From assembly GCA_051744345.1 (NCBI GenBank), contig JBNJCW010000083.1, positions 1 to 6,830 of the forward strand: a stretch of DNA of 6,830 nucleotides, given 5' to 3'. Below the pieces are notes generated by a model. That model was not told where the DNA came from. It did not search any database and saw nothing but the letters and a program-made list of their open reading frames with translations. Positions within the stretch are counted from its first letter, which is position 1; each line of letters begins with the position of its first letter. This document shows positions 1-6,749 of the stretch, piece by piece. A program made the position numbers and the translations under genes. Source of the stretch: Halolacustris sp051744345 (GTDB lineage Bacteria > Actinomycetota > Humimicrobiia > Humimicrobiales > Humimicrobiaceae).

Positions 1-780
1 GGAACAGAAACCGGGTTCCTTACAGATTATGGTATTTATATCAAAACCTTTTATGGCCCCTGAATTATCCTTGAAAGCTATAAGGCTGTTGGACCTGTTA
101 ACCTGGAGGGGCTTTTTAATCAGATCCAGGAGGGTATAGGGGACCTTTTTGCCATCTATTATCAGCTGGCCCTTAAAAAACCAGTGCCTTGAATGCTCGC
201 TGTTTGCCTGGCTTAACTGAAAACATTCCACATTGGTAGGATTTCTGCCTATCCTGTTTACAAACAGGTCAAAGTAGAAATCAAGGTCCCATTGGTCAAA
301 ACCCAGTCCCAGGCGCCGGTTAACCTCCTTAAGTGCCTCCATGCCCTTCTGCAGCAGGCAAACTTCATAAACTTCCTCCGGCACTATACCTGTCTCAAAA
401 GAAGTTAAAGGCTCCTCATATACACATTCTGTCATACGGTCATAGCGGTTCTGGATAAAGCTCTCCCTGTCAGTATCAGGCCCAATCAAATACCTCCTGG
501 ACCTTTCCAGCCTCCTTACCTTGCCTACCCCGCAGGAATGGCAGACAGCCACAGCATTGGTGGAATAAGCGGTCTCAAAATTCAGTCTGGGCCCCATCTC
601 TATAACATCATTTCCATGCTTTAAAAGAAAAGACTCCTGTGAGAATTTCTCAGGCTCAAAGGTTTCTGCCAGCAGCCACTTTAGGATATCAAGTTCCCCT
701 GCAGCAAGTTTTGGCTCAGCCTCAATATAAAAACAATATTCAAATTCTGGATTTAGCAAGCGGTAAAAACGGTATAACAT
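1..780 (-). CDS. purL: Phosphoribosylformylglycinamidine synthase, long form, N-terminal part (truncated by window edge)
   Basis: This would catalyse the ATP- and glutamine-dependent conversion of FGAR to FGAM, the fourth step of cytoplasmic purine synthesis. I translated 260 codons with no stop from the ATG at 780 down to base 1. Residues 63-77 (GPRLNFETAYSTNAV) match the family's N-terminal GPR.NF...STN signature. Residues 178-204 carry GRNPTNVE, then QANSEHSRHWFFKGQ, the NSEH.RH block leading into the first synthetase domain. KDNSGAI follows at 237-243. The HSRHWFFKGQ wording is closer to eukaryotic PFAS than to E. coli PurL. Full-length relatives are about 1300 aa, so roughly a fifth is visible. 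The start is set by a good ribosome site (AGAAAGG, bases 787-793, six bases before the ATG) and by the beginning of family similarity. The missing end is only the window edge. The family call is secure; expression context is unknown. Confidence 0.93.
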   Translation of the reverse strand, partial: MLYRFYRLLNPEFEYCFYIEAEPKLAAGELDILKWLLAETFEPEKFSQESFLLKHGNDVIEMGPRLNFETAYSTNAVAVCHSCGVGKVRRLERSRRYLIGPDTDRESFIQNRYDRMTECVYEEPLTSFETGIVPEEVYEVCLLQKGMEALKEVNRRLGLGFDQWDLDFYFDLFVNRIGRNPTNVECFQLSQANSEHSRHWFFKGQLIIDGKKVPYTLLDLIKKPLQVNRSNSLIAFKDNSGAIKGFDINTIICKEPGFCS

Positions 781-1159
781 TAAAAACCTTTCTGTCTGTA
801 AGACACGCTGCAAGCTGCAGTCCAGCAGCAACCCGACATGCCTCTGGATGATTATCTGTATCAAAATCTATATTCCGGAAATTTATATAATGCCTCCTGC
901 GATATTTATGTTTTAAAAAAATTGAGGCCTGTAAACTTTTAATATCCTGCCGGTTAGTCCTTTTTAAAAAATACAGCAAAAACCTTCTTTCCATATTTTT
1001 GTCAATAAGGCCTGTTCTGTCAACCTGTTTTTGGGATAACTGCAATCCAGACACTAGCAGCCCGGCGTTGGAGCCCAGGAGCCAGGCAGTGGGTAGTTTT
1101 GATGCCAGGGTAGGGCTTATAAGAATTTGGTTCTGTATCCCCAACCAATAATCTCCCAA
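740..1159 (-). CDS. Doubtful 139-codon frame upstream of purL
   Basis: I do not recognise this protein. It opens at a TTG only a few codons after an in-frame stop, has no visible ribosome binding site, and overlaps the first 41 bases of purL in another frame. The middle is basic (a KHKYRRRHY stretch) and I see no signal peptide, membrane segment or catalytic motif. An internal ATG (NMERRF) is also without a ribosome site. It may be chance open frame or the worn remnant of a gene. The interval 781-1226 otherwise holds no gene I can support on either strand. I keep it only because nothing else explains these 446 bases. Confidence 0.2.
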   Translation of the reverse strand: MGDYWLGIQNQILISPTLASKLPTAWLLGSNAGLLVSGLQLSQKQVDRTGLIDKNMERRFLLYFLKRTNRQDIKSLQASIFLKHKYRRRHYINFRNIDFDTDNHPEACRVAAGLQLAACLTDRKVFNVIPFLPLAKSRI

Positions 1160-1187
1160 AAGCCGGCATATTTATTATTATCGGAGA

Positions 1188-1228
1188 AAAAAATGATATT
1201 TTTTATTTATCCTTTAATTTATTATAAT
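1188..1228 (+). promoter_or_regulatory. Candidate promoter for the MTHFR-like gene
   Basis: A perfect TATAAT lies at 1223-1228. No good -35 box is present; about 17-18 bases upstream there is only a T-rich stretch (1199-1205). The upstream DNA is very AT-rich and includes a 7-bp-arm inverted repeat (AAAAAAT, GAT, ATTTTTT, 1188-1204), which might act as an UP-like element or weak terminator. Transcription would begin near 1235, giving a leader of about 225 bases before the ATG at 1460. The hexamer overlaps the ATG of the 61-codon frame, so that frame could not use its ATG from this promoter. Confidence 0.4.
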
Positions 1229-1412
1229 GCAAAATGTGAAACAACATTATCAAAAGATCAGAGATTCTCAAAAATCCGGTTGTAAGGGATGTTGTGATTG
1301 TTACCCGGTTTATAAAAAATCCGGCAAAAACCCCGGTATGGTTGCGTATCGGATGAAGAGGGATTCTAAAAGAGAATTCCAAAGGTTGCTAGATGAAAAG
1401 AGCCGATATTAG
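1227..1412 (+). CDS. Small Cys-rich basic protein, hypothetical (61 aa), or leader RNA
   Basis: I do not recognise this frame. It encodes 61 residues with a cysteine cluster CKGCCDC at about 19-25, followed by a Lys/Arg-rich half (YKKSGKNPG, then RMKRDSKREF). The cluster could bind a metal. There is no ribosome site before the ATG at 1227, which sits inside a TATAAT box; a GTG at 1236 is an alternative start but also lacks one. The frame ends 47 bases before the MTHFR-like gene on the same strand. A bulged hairpin can form within it (CCGG-tt-GTAA at 1276-1285 with TTAC-CCGG at 1301-1308). It may be a genuine tiny gene or just part of a long leader. Confidence is low. Confidence 0.3.
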   Translation: MQNVKQHYQKIRDSQKSGCKGCCDCYPVYKKSGKNPGMVAYRMKRDSKREFQRLLDEKSRY

Positions 1413-1455
1413 CACGGCTTACTATAAGATTTGCAAAAGAGGAGTAGGGGAATGA
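1393..1455 (+). CDS. Possible 20-residue leader peptide before the MTHFR-like gene
   Basis: An ATG at 1393 opens 20 codons ending TGA at 1453-1455, four bases before the next gene's ATG. AAAGG at 1381-1385 lies seven bases upstream and is a better ribosome site than that of the 61-codon frame it overlaps. The peptide begins MKRADISTAYYK and includes a Tyr-Tyr pair and one Cys. Close spacing would allow translational coupling to the downstream gene. No homology is recognised, and a chance frame of this length is common. Confidence 0.22.
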   Translation: MKRADISTAYYKICKRGVGE

Positions 1456-1459
1456 TACC

Positions 1460-2248
1460 ATGAAGTTATTATATGAGTTTATCCCAAGACTGGACTTTAT
1501 CAACTCTGCCGAGAAGATCAAGGATTTAGTTGACGGATGGAATATTACGGATAGCGCTGGGGGCGTGCCTGCACCCAGTGGTACAGCTATAGCCTGCGTG
1601 CTCAAACAGATATATCCGGACAAGATAGCAATACCTATGCTTATTACCAATTATAAGGGCCCAGTGGAAATAGGTGCGGTAGCACTCGCTGCCGAATCTA
1701 TGGGTGTCGATGGTATGGTACCGGACCCGGGCGACCCTCCGAAATACGGGAATTTGATAAGGACGCGGCAGGATGGCAGCTTTGAAATAATATCAGACCC
1801 TGATGAAATCCTGACATACCGTCAATCCACCGGTCCTGCTGAAGAAGTCAGGAACTTTCTCCGAAACACTGTAAAGGTAAGCAAGGTAAAGCTAGGCTGC
1901 TTGCTAACGGCGCGTGTGCCTGCAGAAAGCGCTATCGCCCGCATACAAAATGACTGGGATTTTTGCTTTTTCCTGAGACTTGGAGAGGAAACTTTACCGA
2001 AGTTAAAAAAGGTGGCTGCAGAATGCAAGCGTCTGGGTAAACCCATCTATCCCTATTTTGTAGTAGGGACTGCCAAGAACCAGAAGACTCTTGCAAGAAT
2101 CGGATGGCCCGCCAGCGCAACCATGGAGAATGCTGAAAAATTTGTCGCCGGCCTTGAAGGTGTTGTTGACGGCATAATCCCGACCTGCCTCGGAGACGCT
2201 GCGGGAGATATGGAACTCCTGGAAAAAATTCAGAAATACAGGACGTAG
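1460..2248 (+). CDS. Methylenetetrahydrofolate reductase-like TIM-barrel protein (divergent)
   Basis: The 262-aa cytoplasmic protein has the layout of the MTHFR/MetF flavin family, which reduces methylene- to methyl-tetrahydrofolate. YEFIPR at 5-10 aligns with FEFFPP and supplies the catalytic-type Glu (E6). VDGWNITDSAGGVPAPS at 24-40 matches the VDG.N..D...G.PR.S strand. PGDPPKYGN at 90-98 is the GDpP loop with the flavin/folate Asp (D92). Differences are clear: where the family has T-x-R-D-R-N the protein reads ITNYKGP (62-68), and the usual TQ after the DF strand is replaced by DFCFFLR (167-173). At 262 aa it is shorter than MetF (about 295). The ATG at 1460 has AGGGG nine bases upstream (1446-1450), with GGAG a little further. 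No MetH or corrinoid gene is visible nearby. The fold is well supported; the substrate is uncertain, so no symbol is given. Confidence 0.75.
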   Translation: MKLLYEFIPRLDFINSAEKIKDLVDGWNITDSAGGVPAPSGTAIACVLKQIYPDKIAIPMLITNYKGPVEIGAVALAAESMGVDGMVPDPGDPPKYGNLIRTRQDGSFEIISDPDEILTYRQSTGPAEEVRNFLRNTVKVSKVKLGCLLTARVPAESAIARIQNDWDFCFFLRLGEETLPKLKKVAAECKRLGKPIYPYFVVGTAKNQKTLARIGWPASATMENAEKFVAGLEGVVDGIIPTCLGDAAGDMELLEKIQKYRT

Positions 2249-2324
2249 TGGAAGTAATCATGGCTTAATTATCGTCTTCCATGTTTACCGATCACCAGCA
2301 TTTACAAGTTAATAAATATAAGTG

Positions 2325-2354
2325 AAGAGGCCGAATTAGCTATCGCCCCTTTTT
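2325..2354 (+). terminator. Candidate Rho-independent terminator 1 after the MTHFR-like gene
   Basis: AAGAGGC (2325-2331) pairs with GCCCCTT (2345-2351), a seven-pair stem with one A-C mismatch and a 13-base loop. The T run 2350-2354 closes the stem and follows it. It lies about 76 bases past the stop at 2248, in the right orientation. The mismatch makes it moderate at best. Confidence 0.35.
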
Positions 2355-2371
2355 CATTTTCTTTTCAGCCC

Positions 2372-2399
2372 AGCAAGCATTTATAAGAACTTGCTTTTT
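2372..2399 (+). terminator. Candidate Rho-independent terminator 2 after the MTHFR-like gene
   Basis: AGCAAG (2372-2377) and CTTGCT (2390-2395) form a perfect 6-bp stem with a 12-base loop, and the T run continues to 2399. It could back up the hairpin just upstream. The stem is short, so this is tentative. Confidence 0.35.
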
Positions 2400-2499
2400 G
2401 ATCTCTCATATATAAGTTATTTTAAGGATTTTTAAGCCCCTATTAATGTTTACTTTACCAAAAAATTAGCAGCCTTGAATAAAAAAACATGTATCTGTA

Positions 2500-2545
2500 A
2501 TAATCAGCAGATTATATTTTACAAAATGAAATGTCTGTAAAATAT
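2500..2545. repeat. Overlapping AT-rich inverted repeats
   Basis: ATAATC / GATTAT (2500-2505 and 2510-2515, loop AGCA) overlaps a perfect 10-bp inverted repeat, ATATTTTACA / TGTAAAATAT (2514-2523 and 2536-2545, 12-base spacer). TCTGTAA also occurs twice directly (2494-2500 and 2534-2540). The cluster begins 11 bases past the end of the transposase relic. It may be a remnant of the element's end, a weak terminator, or an AT-rich coincidence. Confidence 0.45.
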
Positions 2546-2555
2546 TCAGCTTGTT

Positions 2556-2949
2556 TTAGATAAGGGGTTTATAAAAGAGCCTAAAAATTGCTCCTTCTAA
2601 AACATCCGAATAATTGCAATCTATATAATCATCTTGCGGGAAGTCATCAAACAAGTCTGCAGCTCACAATGCCTGGGGCCTGTTTCTTCTAAATTCATCT
2701 ATGCCAAGCCAGTCAAAAATCTTTCTTATAATCCTCCATAAAAAAAATAATCCGCACACTGGTACCGGTGTATATGATTTTTTCAATATGAGGCCTTAGT
2801 ATCCATACTTTTGGCAAAATTTTCTATCATAAGGTCTTTTAAATTTCTCATAATAATCTTGGAGTACACTTACAGTAAGGGGAATTCTTTGGTTTTCTTC
2901 TCCTGTACCCTTTTATGTCTTTACTTAGAGCGCCAGTATTTGTGGACAT
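2556..2949 (-). pseudogene. Decayed, internally deleted IS91/IS801-type transposase
   Basis: Broken frames on the minus strand join into a recognisable relic. From an ATG at 2949, one frame reads IKGYRRRKPKNSPYCKC, like the YRPR.PE.SP.Y start of IS91-group transposases. A frameshift near 2870-2885 leads to LQDYYEKFKRPYDRKFCQKYGY, then TAA (2796-2798), then GLILKKSYTPVPVCG, aligning residue for residue with the family's KYGFFRP.I.E....L.CG entry to its zinc-binding segment. The frame then jumps directly to RIIRKIFDWLGIDEFRRNRP, typical of the extreme C-terminus, followed by TGA (2664-2666) and DDFPQDDYIDCNYSD before a final stop at 2556. The whole catalytic middle, including the zinc fingers and HUH/tyrosine region, is missing. 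The join is near an 8-A run (plus strand, about 2740-2747). It cannot encode an active enzyme. The family assignment comes from remembered consensus, not a search. Confidence 0.6.
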
Positions 2950-2968
2950 ATGCCCTATTGTAATTAAA

Positions 2969-3175
2969 TTAACCTGTATGACATTCAGGACAACAATACT
3001 TACAGCCATTGGATTGCCTAAAATATTTTTTTGCTTCTCTTACAGCGTCATGGCAATTGTTAAAATAACCTAAATATTGTCTATTTTTCTCTTCGGGTAA
3101 CCAGGCACAGTTGGAGTCATGTACCTCATGGTCTCCGTTATCTTGCTCCCGTTTATTTACATAATAAAGTGTCAT
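2969..3175 (-). CDS. Small Cys/His-rich, probably zinc-binding protein of the restriction module
   Basis: The 68-aa protein carries HEVHDSNC (16-23), then NNCHDAVREAKKY (39-51), and a C-terminal GCKYCCPECH (57-66). Cys23, 41, 58, 61, 62 and 65 with His16, 19 and 66 could form one metal site. The H-x3-C ... DAVREAKKY ... C-x2-C order resembles the Ada-type metal-binding fold, which usually touches DNA; that similarity is inference. I recognise it as a kind of small uncharacterised protein seen near restriction genes, with no established role. It starts 17 bases after the peptidase stop, with AGG about nine bases before the ATG. No signal peptide or membrane segment is present. It is the last gene of the module, and the transposase relic begins 20 bases further on. 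Confidence 0.75.
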   Translation of the reverse strand: MTLYYVNKREQDNGDHEVHDSNCAWLPEEKNRQYLGYFNNCHDAVREAKKYFRQSNGCKYCCPECHTG

Positions 3176-3192
3176 AATGTGTACCTGCTTAA

Positions 3193-3756
3193 TTAAATTT
3201 TAAAATTCCTGTGTCTCTCCATATTCTCTGATACCTTAAACCAGTATTCAAATAGCTCCTTTTCCAGCTTCATATAATCATTGTACCTACCTGATATTAT
3301 CCTCCAGAACCTGTTAGTATGATTTTTTTCAATAATATGAACAAGCTCATGGAAAATTATGTATTCAATTAAATATTCAGGCAAATATTTAATAAGTTTA
3401 TTAATGGTTAAATTTCCAAGCCTGCTTAAGCTTGCCCATTTCGATCTCATTTTTTTAAAATAAATCTTTTTTATTTTCACGCCTAGTTCATCAGATATTT
3501 TCTCCATAATATCGTAAACGAGTTCTTCAAATTCCTCACCAGATCTCTTGGAAAGTTCTTTATTTTTTGCATTATCAAGACATTCCTCTATAAACTTTAT
3601 CTTTTTAAAAATCCAGTTCTTATGTTTTTTGTAAAAAGTATCAGGGTTATAACCATAAGGAAGAACCAAGAGGGGTTTGCCAGTTCTTAGCTCCACTCTT
3701 GGATATTTTATGTTTCTATAAGAAATTGAATAATTAGTAGAAACATCAGGTCCCAT
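3193..3756 (-). CDS. YgjP/DUF45-like zinc metallopeptidase linked to hsdR
   Basis: The 187-aa protein is a predicted cytoplasmic zincin. HELVH at 136-140 supplies two His ligands and the catalytic Glu137. NHTNRFW at 145-151 supplies the likely third ligand, His146, in the family's H...FW setting. The region before it (MRSKWASLSRLGNLTIN, 103-119) is the family's R.RWGSCS..G.I..N segment, but here WASLS replaces WGSCS, so the usual Gly and Cys are absent. The N-terminus is a beta-rich stretch with a YPRVELRTGKPLLVLP pattern typical of YgjP proteins. Its ATG overlaps the end of hsdR by 11 bases (3746-3756) and has only a weak ribosome site, suggesting translational coupling. Such peptidases recur beside type I restriction genes; the substrate is unknown. 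Processing of restriction subunits or of a phage protein is possible but speculative. Confidence 0.88.
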   Translation of the reverse strand: MGPDVSTNYSISYRNIKYPRVELRTGKPLLVLPYGYNPDTFYKKHKNWIFKKIKFIEECLDNAKNKELSKRSGEEFEELVYDIMEKISDELGVKIKKIYFKKMRSKWASLSRLGNLTINKLIKYLPEYLIEYIIFHELVHIIEKNHTNRFWRIISGRYNDYMKLEKELFEYWFKVSENMERHRNFKI

Positions 3757-6748
3757 AATTTTTAACTTGCTCTATAAGTTTTTTATATAATTTATCCATT
3801 TCTTCCAAGGTAATTCCATACTGTCTTTTTAGTTTCCTTGAAAACTTCCTGACTTCTCTTTCCACTTTTTTTTCTTCTGTAGGTTGGTTAAACCACCCCG
3901 GGAATAGTAAACTATCAAGCTTTCTTGAGATTTCTGCTACATAGTTTATTAGTTCTTCTTTTCTCCCAAATTCTTCCTCAAGTATAAGCAGCAAAGAATA
4001 CTCGAGGTCTGAAAGGCCTGAAGCTTTTTGTCTATTGCTGAGGTTATTTATTTCTTTAAATATGGTGATGCCTTCAAGATATATCTTCTCATAATCCCTT
4101 GTTTTTTCTTTCCATAATTCAAGCAGCCTCTCAACCTTTTCAACCACGGATTCATGGATGGGATTTTTGTGCCTTTCAACAAGAATTAACTTATTTAATG
4201 CAAAAAGTATATTTGCAGCTTTTTCTTTAGTGCCCTTAATTTTTTCTTCAAGTTCTTTAAGATATTCATCGTCAAAAGAAACTTCGGGGAGCCCAGTTTC
4301 CAGATTCTTTATTTCAATAGATTCATGAATAAATTTTATGGTCTTAACAAAATATTTTTCTATATAACCTTCAACCTGCGGTTCCTTGCTCACAACTTTC
4401 ATATAATAAATATAGACAGCTGAAATCCATTTATAATCCTCCAAGTAGTCAATTTTTATCTCTCTGGTACCAAGCAACTCAAAAAGTTTTCTAAGGCTCT
4501 TATAATATGCAACAAATTTTCTTTCATTTGCCCTATCTGTGGTTAAAAGCTCAACAGCCTCAAGCAAGGTCTCCCTATTATAATTTCTACCTAATTTTCC
4601 AAATATTTTAAATATTTTGTCAATAAGGTCCTTAAATTCTATTTCTATACTTTCATAATTTAGGATGACGTTTTTTATATCTTCTTCATTATAAATTTTA
4701 AAAGCCTTTTTTATATCTTCGAGAACTCCGACATAGTCAATAATAATTCCCGCTTCTTTTAAGTCTCTATATGGTCTATTTGTTCTGGCAATTGCCTGTA
4801 ACAATCTATGTTCTTTAAGTGGCTTATCAAGATACATAACTTCAAGCTCTGGAGCATCAAATCCTGTAAGCAGCATCTCGGTTACAATCAGGATTTTAGG
4901 GTATTCTTCATTTTTATATTTATCCACTACAATATTCCTAATATCCTTAATATCTTTAGTTCCATACCTTGCTGATTTTTCCGCAACTCTCTCGGTTAAC
5001 TCTTTCTGCCTTTCAGTTCTGTTATAGGTCATAACTATTTCAGAATATTCCGGTGGTAAAAACTTATCCAATGCTTTCTTATATCTGTGGCATGCTATCC
5101 TGCTGGCAGCCACAACCATTGCCTTAAATTTACCATCAGCATTTTTCTTAAAGTGTTCCGCTATATCCCTGGCTACAAGGTTTATTCGTTTCTGGTCTTC
5201 CATTACTACTTTAATAAAGTTCAACTTTTCACCAATTTCCCCTTTAACCTTATTTGCCGCATTTTCCGGAAGCTCTTCAAGTTCTGAATCCAAAAAACTC
5301 TCAAGCAGCTCTTTCTTTAATTCAGCTCCTTTTACGAGTCTTGGCTGGTAAACTATTTTTACTGTAAAACCATCTTTTATGGAATCAGCTATAAAGTATT
5401 TATCAAGATAAAGTTCATCAGGTGGATAACTAAATTCAATGTATGTATCTCTTCCTTCCTTTGATACCGGAGTTCCGGTAAAGGCAAAGAAAAAGGCATT
5501 TTTAAAAATACTTTTCATCTGGGAAGCCAACAATCCATATTCGGTTCTGTGGCCTTCATCAATAAAGACTACTACATTTTTCCTATTCATTATCGATTCT
5601 TTGCTTTTTGAAATTTCTTCAAGCTCTTTTTGAATCTGGCTGAGTTCCTCAGGCCTGAATTTTTGAATAAGGGTTATAAATATACCTCTCTTACCCCGAT
5701 AGTCATCATACTTTAAAATCCTCTTAAGAGCTGAAATGGAATCTATTACCTCAGGTTTTACAATATCCAGAAAATTAAATTCATCACTTAGCTGGCCTTC
5801 AAGCTCTGCCCTATCAACAATAAAAAATATTGAGGGATTTTCAAGTTTATCCAGATGATAAAGTTTATTGGCAGCAAACAGCATTGTAAAAGTCTTACCG
5901 CTTCCCTGCCAGTGCCATATGAGTCCCTTATTTTTTTTATCTTTTCCTGTTAAATTGTCCTCTACCCTTTTTACTATTTTATTTGAAGCCCCATATTGCA
6001 TATAACGGCATATTATTTTGCTTGCCTCTTCTCTTTCAGTCCTCAGAAAAATATAATTTTTGATTATGTCTAAGAGCGTACCATCTGATAGCATTTCTAT
6101 AGCCGAATCTATCTCGTCTTTACCTTTGCAACGCCAGAGATGGGTTAAAATTTCTTCCTTCCAGGTTACAACCGGAAAATATCTTGCAGTAACCTCAGCA
6201 GCAACTCCGATCTGGATATATTTATAAAGGTCAGGAACTGTATTTATATAATCGATAATCTGCCTGTATGCTGTATGCCAGCTCTCTGAGATAATAAGCG
6301 GGTTTTTACATTCTATATTTACTAAAGGTATGCCATTTACATAAAGAATTATATCAACTCTTATAATATCCCTGCCATGGTAATATACCTGTCTTGAAAC
6401 AATAAATTCATTATTTTTAACCTTATCAAAATCAAAAAGTCTGATGTATTTTACTGTTTTTTTTCTTTCAAACTTAATAGGTATACCGGATTTATAATAA
6501 TTAAGTATAGCTCTCGAACCCTCTATGCCTGTACCAGTTAGTTTTAGGATATTTATTGCTTTATTTATTTCTTCATTCCCAATCCCTGTTTCTTTGTTTA
6601 TTTCCTTAAGATTTCTTGACAGGGACGGAATAAGAAGTGCCTCTTCATAGCTTACCCTCTCAAGGCTATCTGCAGGGATAAATTTCCAGCCTTTTTCTTC
6701 AAGTTTGGCTATTATATGATCTTCAAGGTTTTTTTCAGTAAAGGCCAT
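3746..6748 (-). CDS. hsdR: Type I restriction enzyme, R (endonuclease/translocase) subunit
   Basis: HsdR is the ATP-driven motor and nuclease of a type I restriction complex (R2M2S), cutting unmodified DNA after translocation. The 1000-aa protein is intact. The N-terminal nuclease has Asp132 (RVDIILYVNG), E146-C-K148 (IECKNP) and a following QIIDY (163-167), the PD-(D/E)xK plus QxxxY set. The motor follows: Walker A WQGSGKT at 280-286, FIVDRAELEGQL (309-320), DEGH at 397-400, FTGTP at 423-427, then LLTGFDAPELEVMYLDKPL (626-644) and QAIARTNRPY (651-660). The last 100 or so residues (SDLEYSLLL onward) fit the DUF3387-like C-terminal helical domain that docks with the methylase. The start is firm: GGAG at 6756-6759 lies seven bases before the ATG, inside the end of hsdS, leaving one base between the genes. 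Every catalytic motif is present, so it should be active. Confidence 0.97.
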   Translation of the reverse strand: MAFTEKNLEDHIIAKLEEKGWKFIPADSLERVSYEEALLIPSLSRNLKEINKETGIGNEEINKAINILKLTGTGIEGSRAILNYYKSGIPIKFERKKTVKYIRLFDFDKVKNNEFIVSRQVYYHGRDIIRVDIILYVNGIPLVNIECKNPLIISESWHTAYRQIIDYINTVPDLYKYIQIGVAAEVTARYFPVVTWKEEILTHLWRCKGKDEIDSAIEMLSDGTLLDIIKNYIFLRTEREEASKIICRYMQYGASNKIVKRVEDNLTGKDKKNKGLIWHWQGSGKTFTMLFAANKLYHLDKLENPSIFFIVDRAELEGQLSDEFNFLDIVKPEVIDSISALKRILKYDDYRGKRGIFITLIQKFRPEELSQIQKELEEISKSKESIMNRKNVVVFIDEGHRTEYGLLASQMKSIFKNAFFFAFTGTPVSKEGRDTYIEFSYPPDELYLDKYFIADSIKDGFTVKIVYQPRLVKGAELKKELLESFLDSELEELPENAANKVKGEIGEKLNFIKVVMEDQKRINLVARDIAEHFKKNADGKFKAMVVAASRIACHRYKKALDKFLPPEYSEIVMTYNRTERQKELTERVAEKSARYGTKDIKDIRNIVVDKYKNEEYPKILIVTEMLLTGFDAPELEVMYLDKPLKEHRLLQAIARTNRPYRDLKEAGIIIDYVGVLEDIKKAFKIYNEEDIKNVILNYESIEIEFKDLIDKIFKIFGKLGRNYNRETLLEAVELLTTDRANERKFVAYYKSLRKLFELLGTREIKIDYLEDYKWISAVYIYYMKVVSKEPQVEGYIEKYFVKTIKFIHESIEIKNLETGLPEVSFDDEYLKELEEKIKGTKEKAANILFALNKLILVERHKNPIHESVVEKVERLLELWKEKTRDYEKIYLEGITIFKEINNLSNRQKASGLSDLEYSLLLILEEEFGRKEELINYVAEISRKLDSLLFPGWFNQPTEEKKVEREVRKFSRKLKRQYGITLEEMDKLYKKLIEQVKNYGT

Positions 6749-6749
6749 A

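Larger units (their letters stand above)
2249..2555. other. Noncoding interval between the MTHFR-like gene and the transposase relic
   Basis: No frame here looks like a gene on either strand. Immediately after the stop, a weak hairpin is possible (TGGAAG-TAAT at 2249-2258 with ATTA at 2268-2271 and CTTCCA at 2276-2281), but no T run follows. The rest is AT-rich and holds the two terminator candidates and the inverted repeats listed separately. Confidence 0.6.

Noticed and set aside
639..851. Plus-strand 70-codon frame
   Set aside because: It is mostly antisense to the purL N-terminus, which has strong homology and a good ribosome site.
1000..1023. Two TTGACA hexamers on the minus strand upstream of purL
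   Set aside because: Neither has a credible -10 box at 16-18 bases, so a purL promoter cannot be supported.
1015..1165. GC-richer stretch checked for a tRNA or structured RNA
   Set aside because: No cloverleaf, no T-loop consensus and no long stem could be drawn.
1366..2261. Three minus-strand frames antiparallel to the MTHFR-like gene (1366-1650, 1822-2046, 1932-2261)
   Set aside because: They lie opposite a gene with clear family motifs, have no recognisable content and no ribosome sites, so they are shadows.
2756..2771. Near-perfect palindrome ACACTGGTACCGGTGT
   Set aside because: It falls within the readable transposase remnant (YTPVPVCG codons), has one mismatched pair, and no neighbouring copy or regulated gene.
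5087..5633. Plus-strand frames of 66 and 64 codons inside hsdR
   Set aside because: Both are antisense to conserved helicase motifs of hsdR and resemble nothing known.
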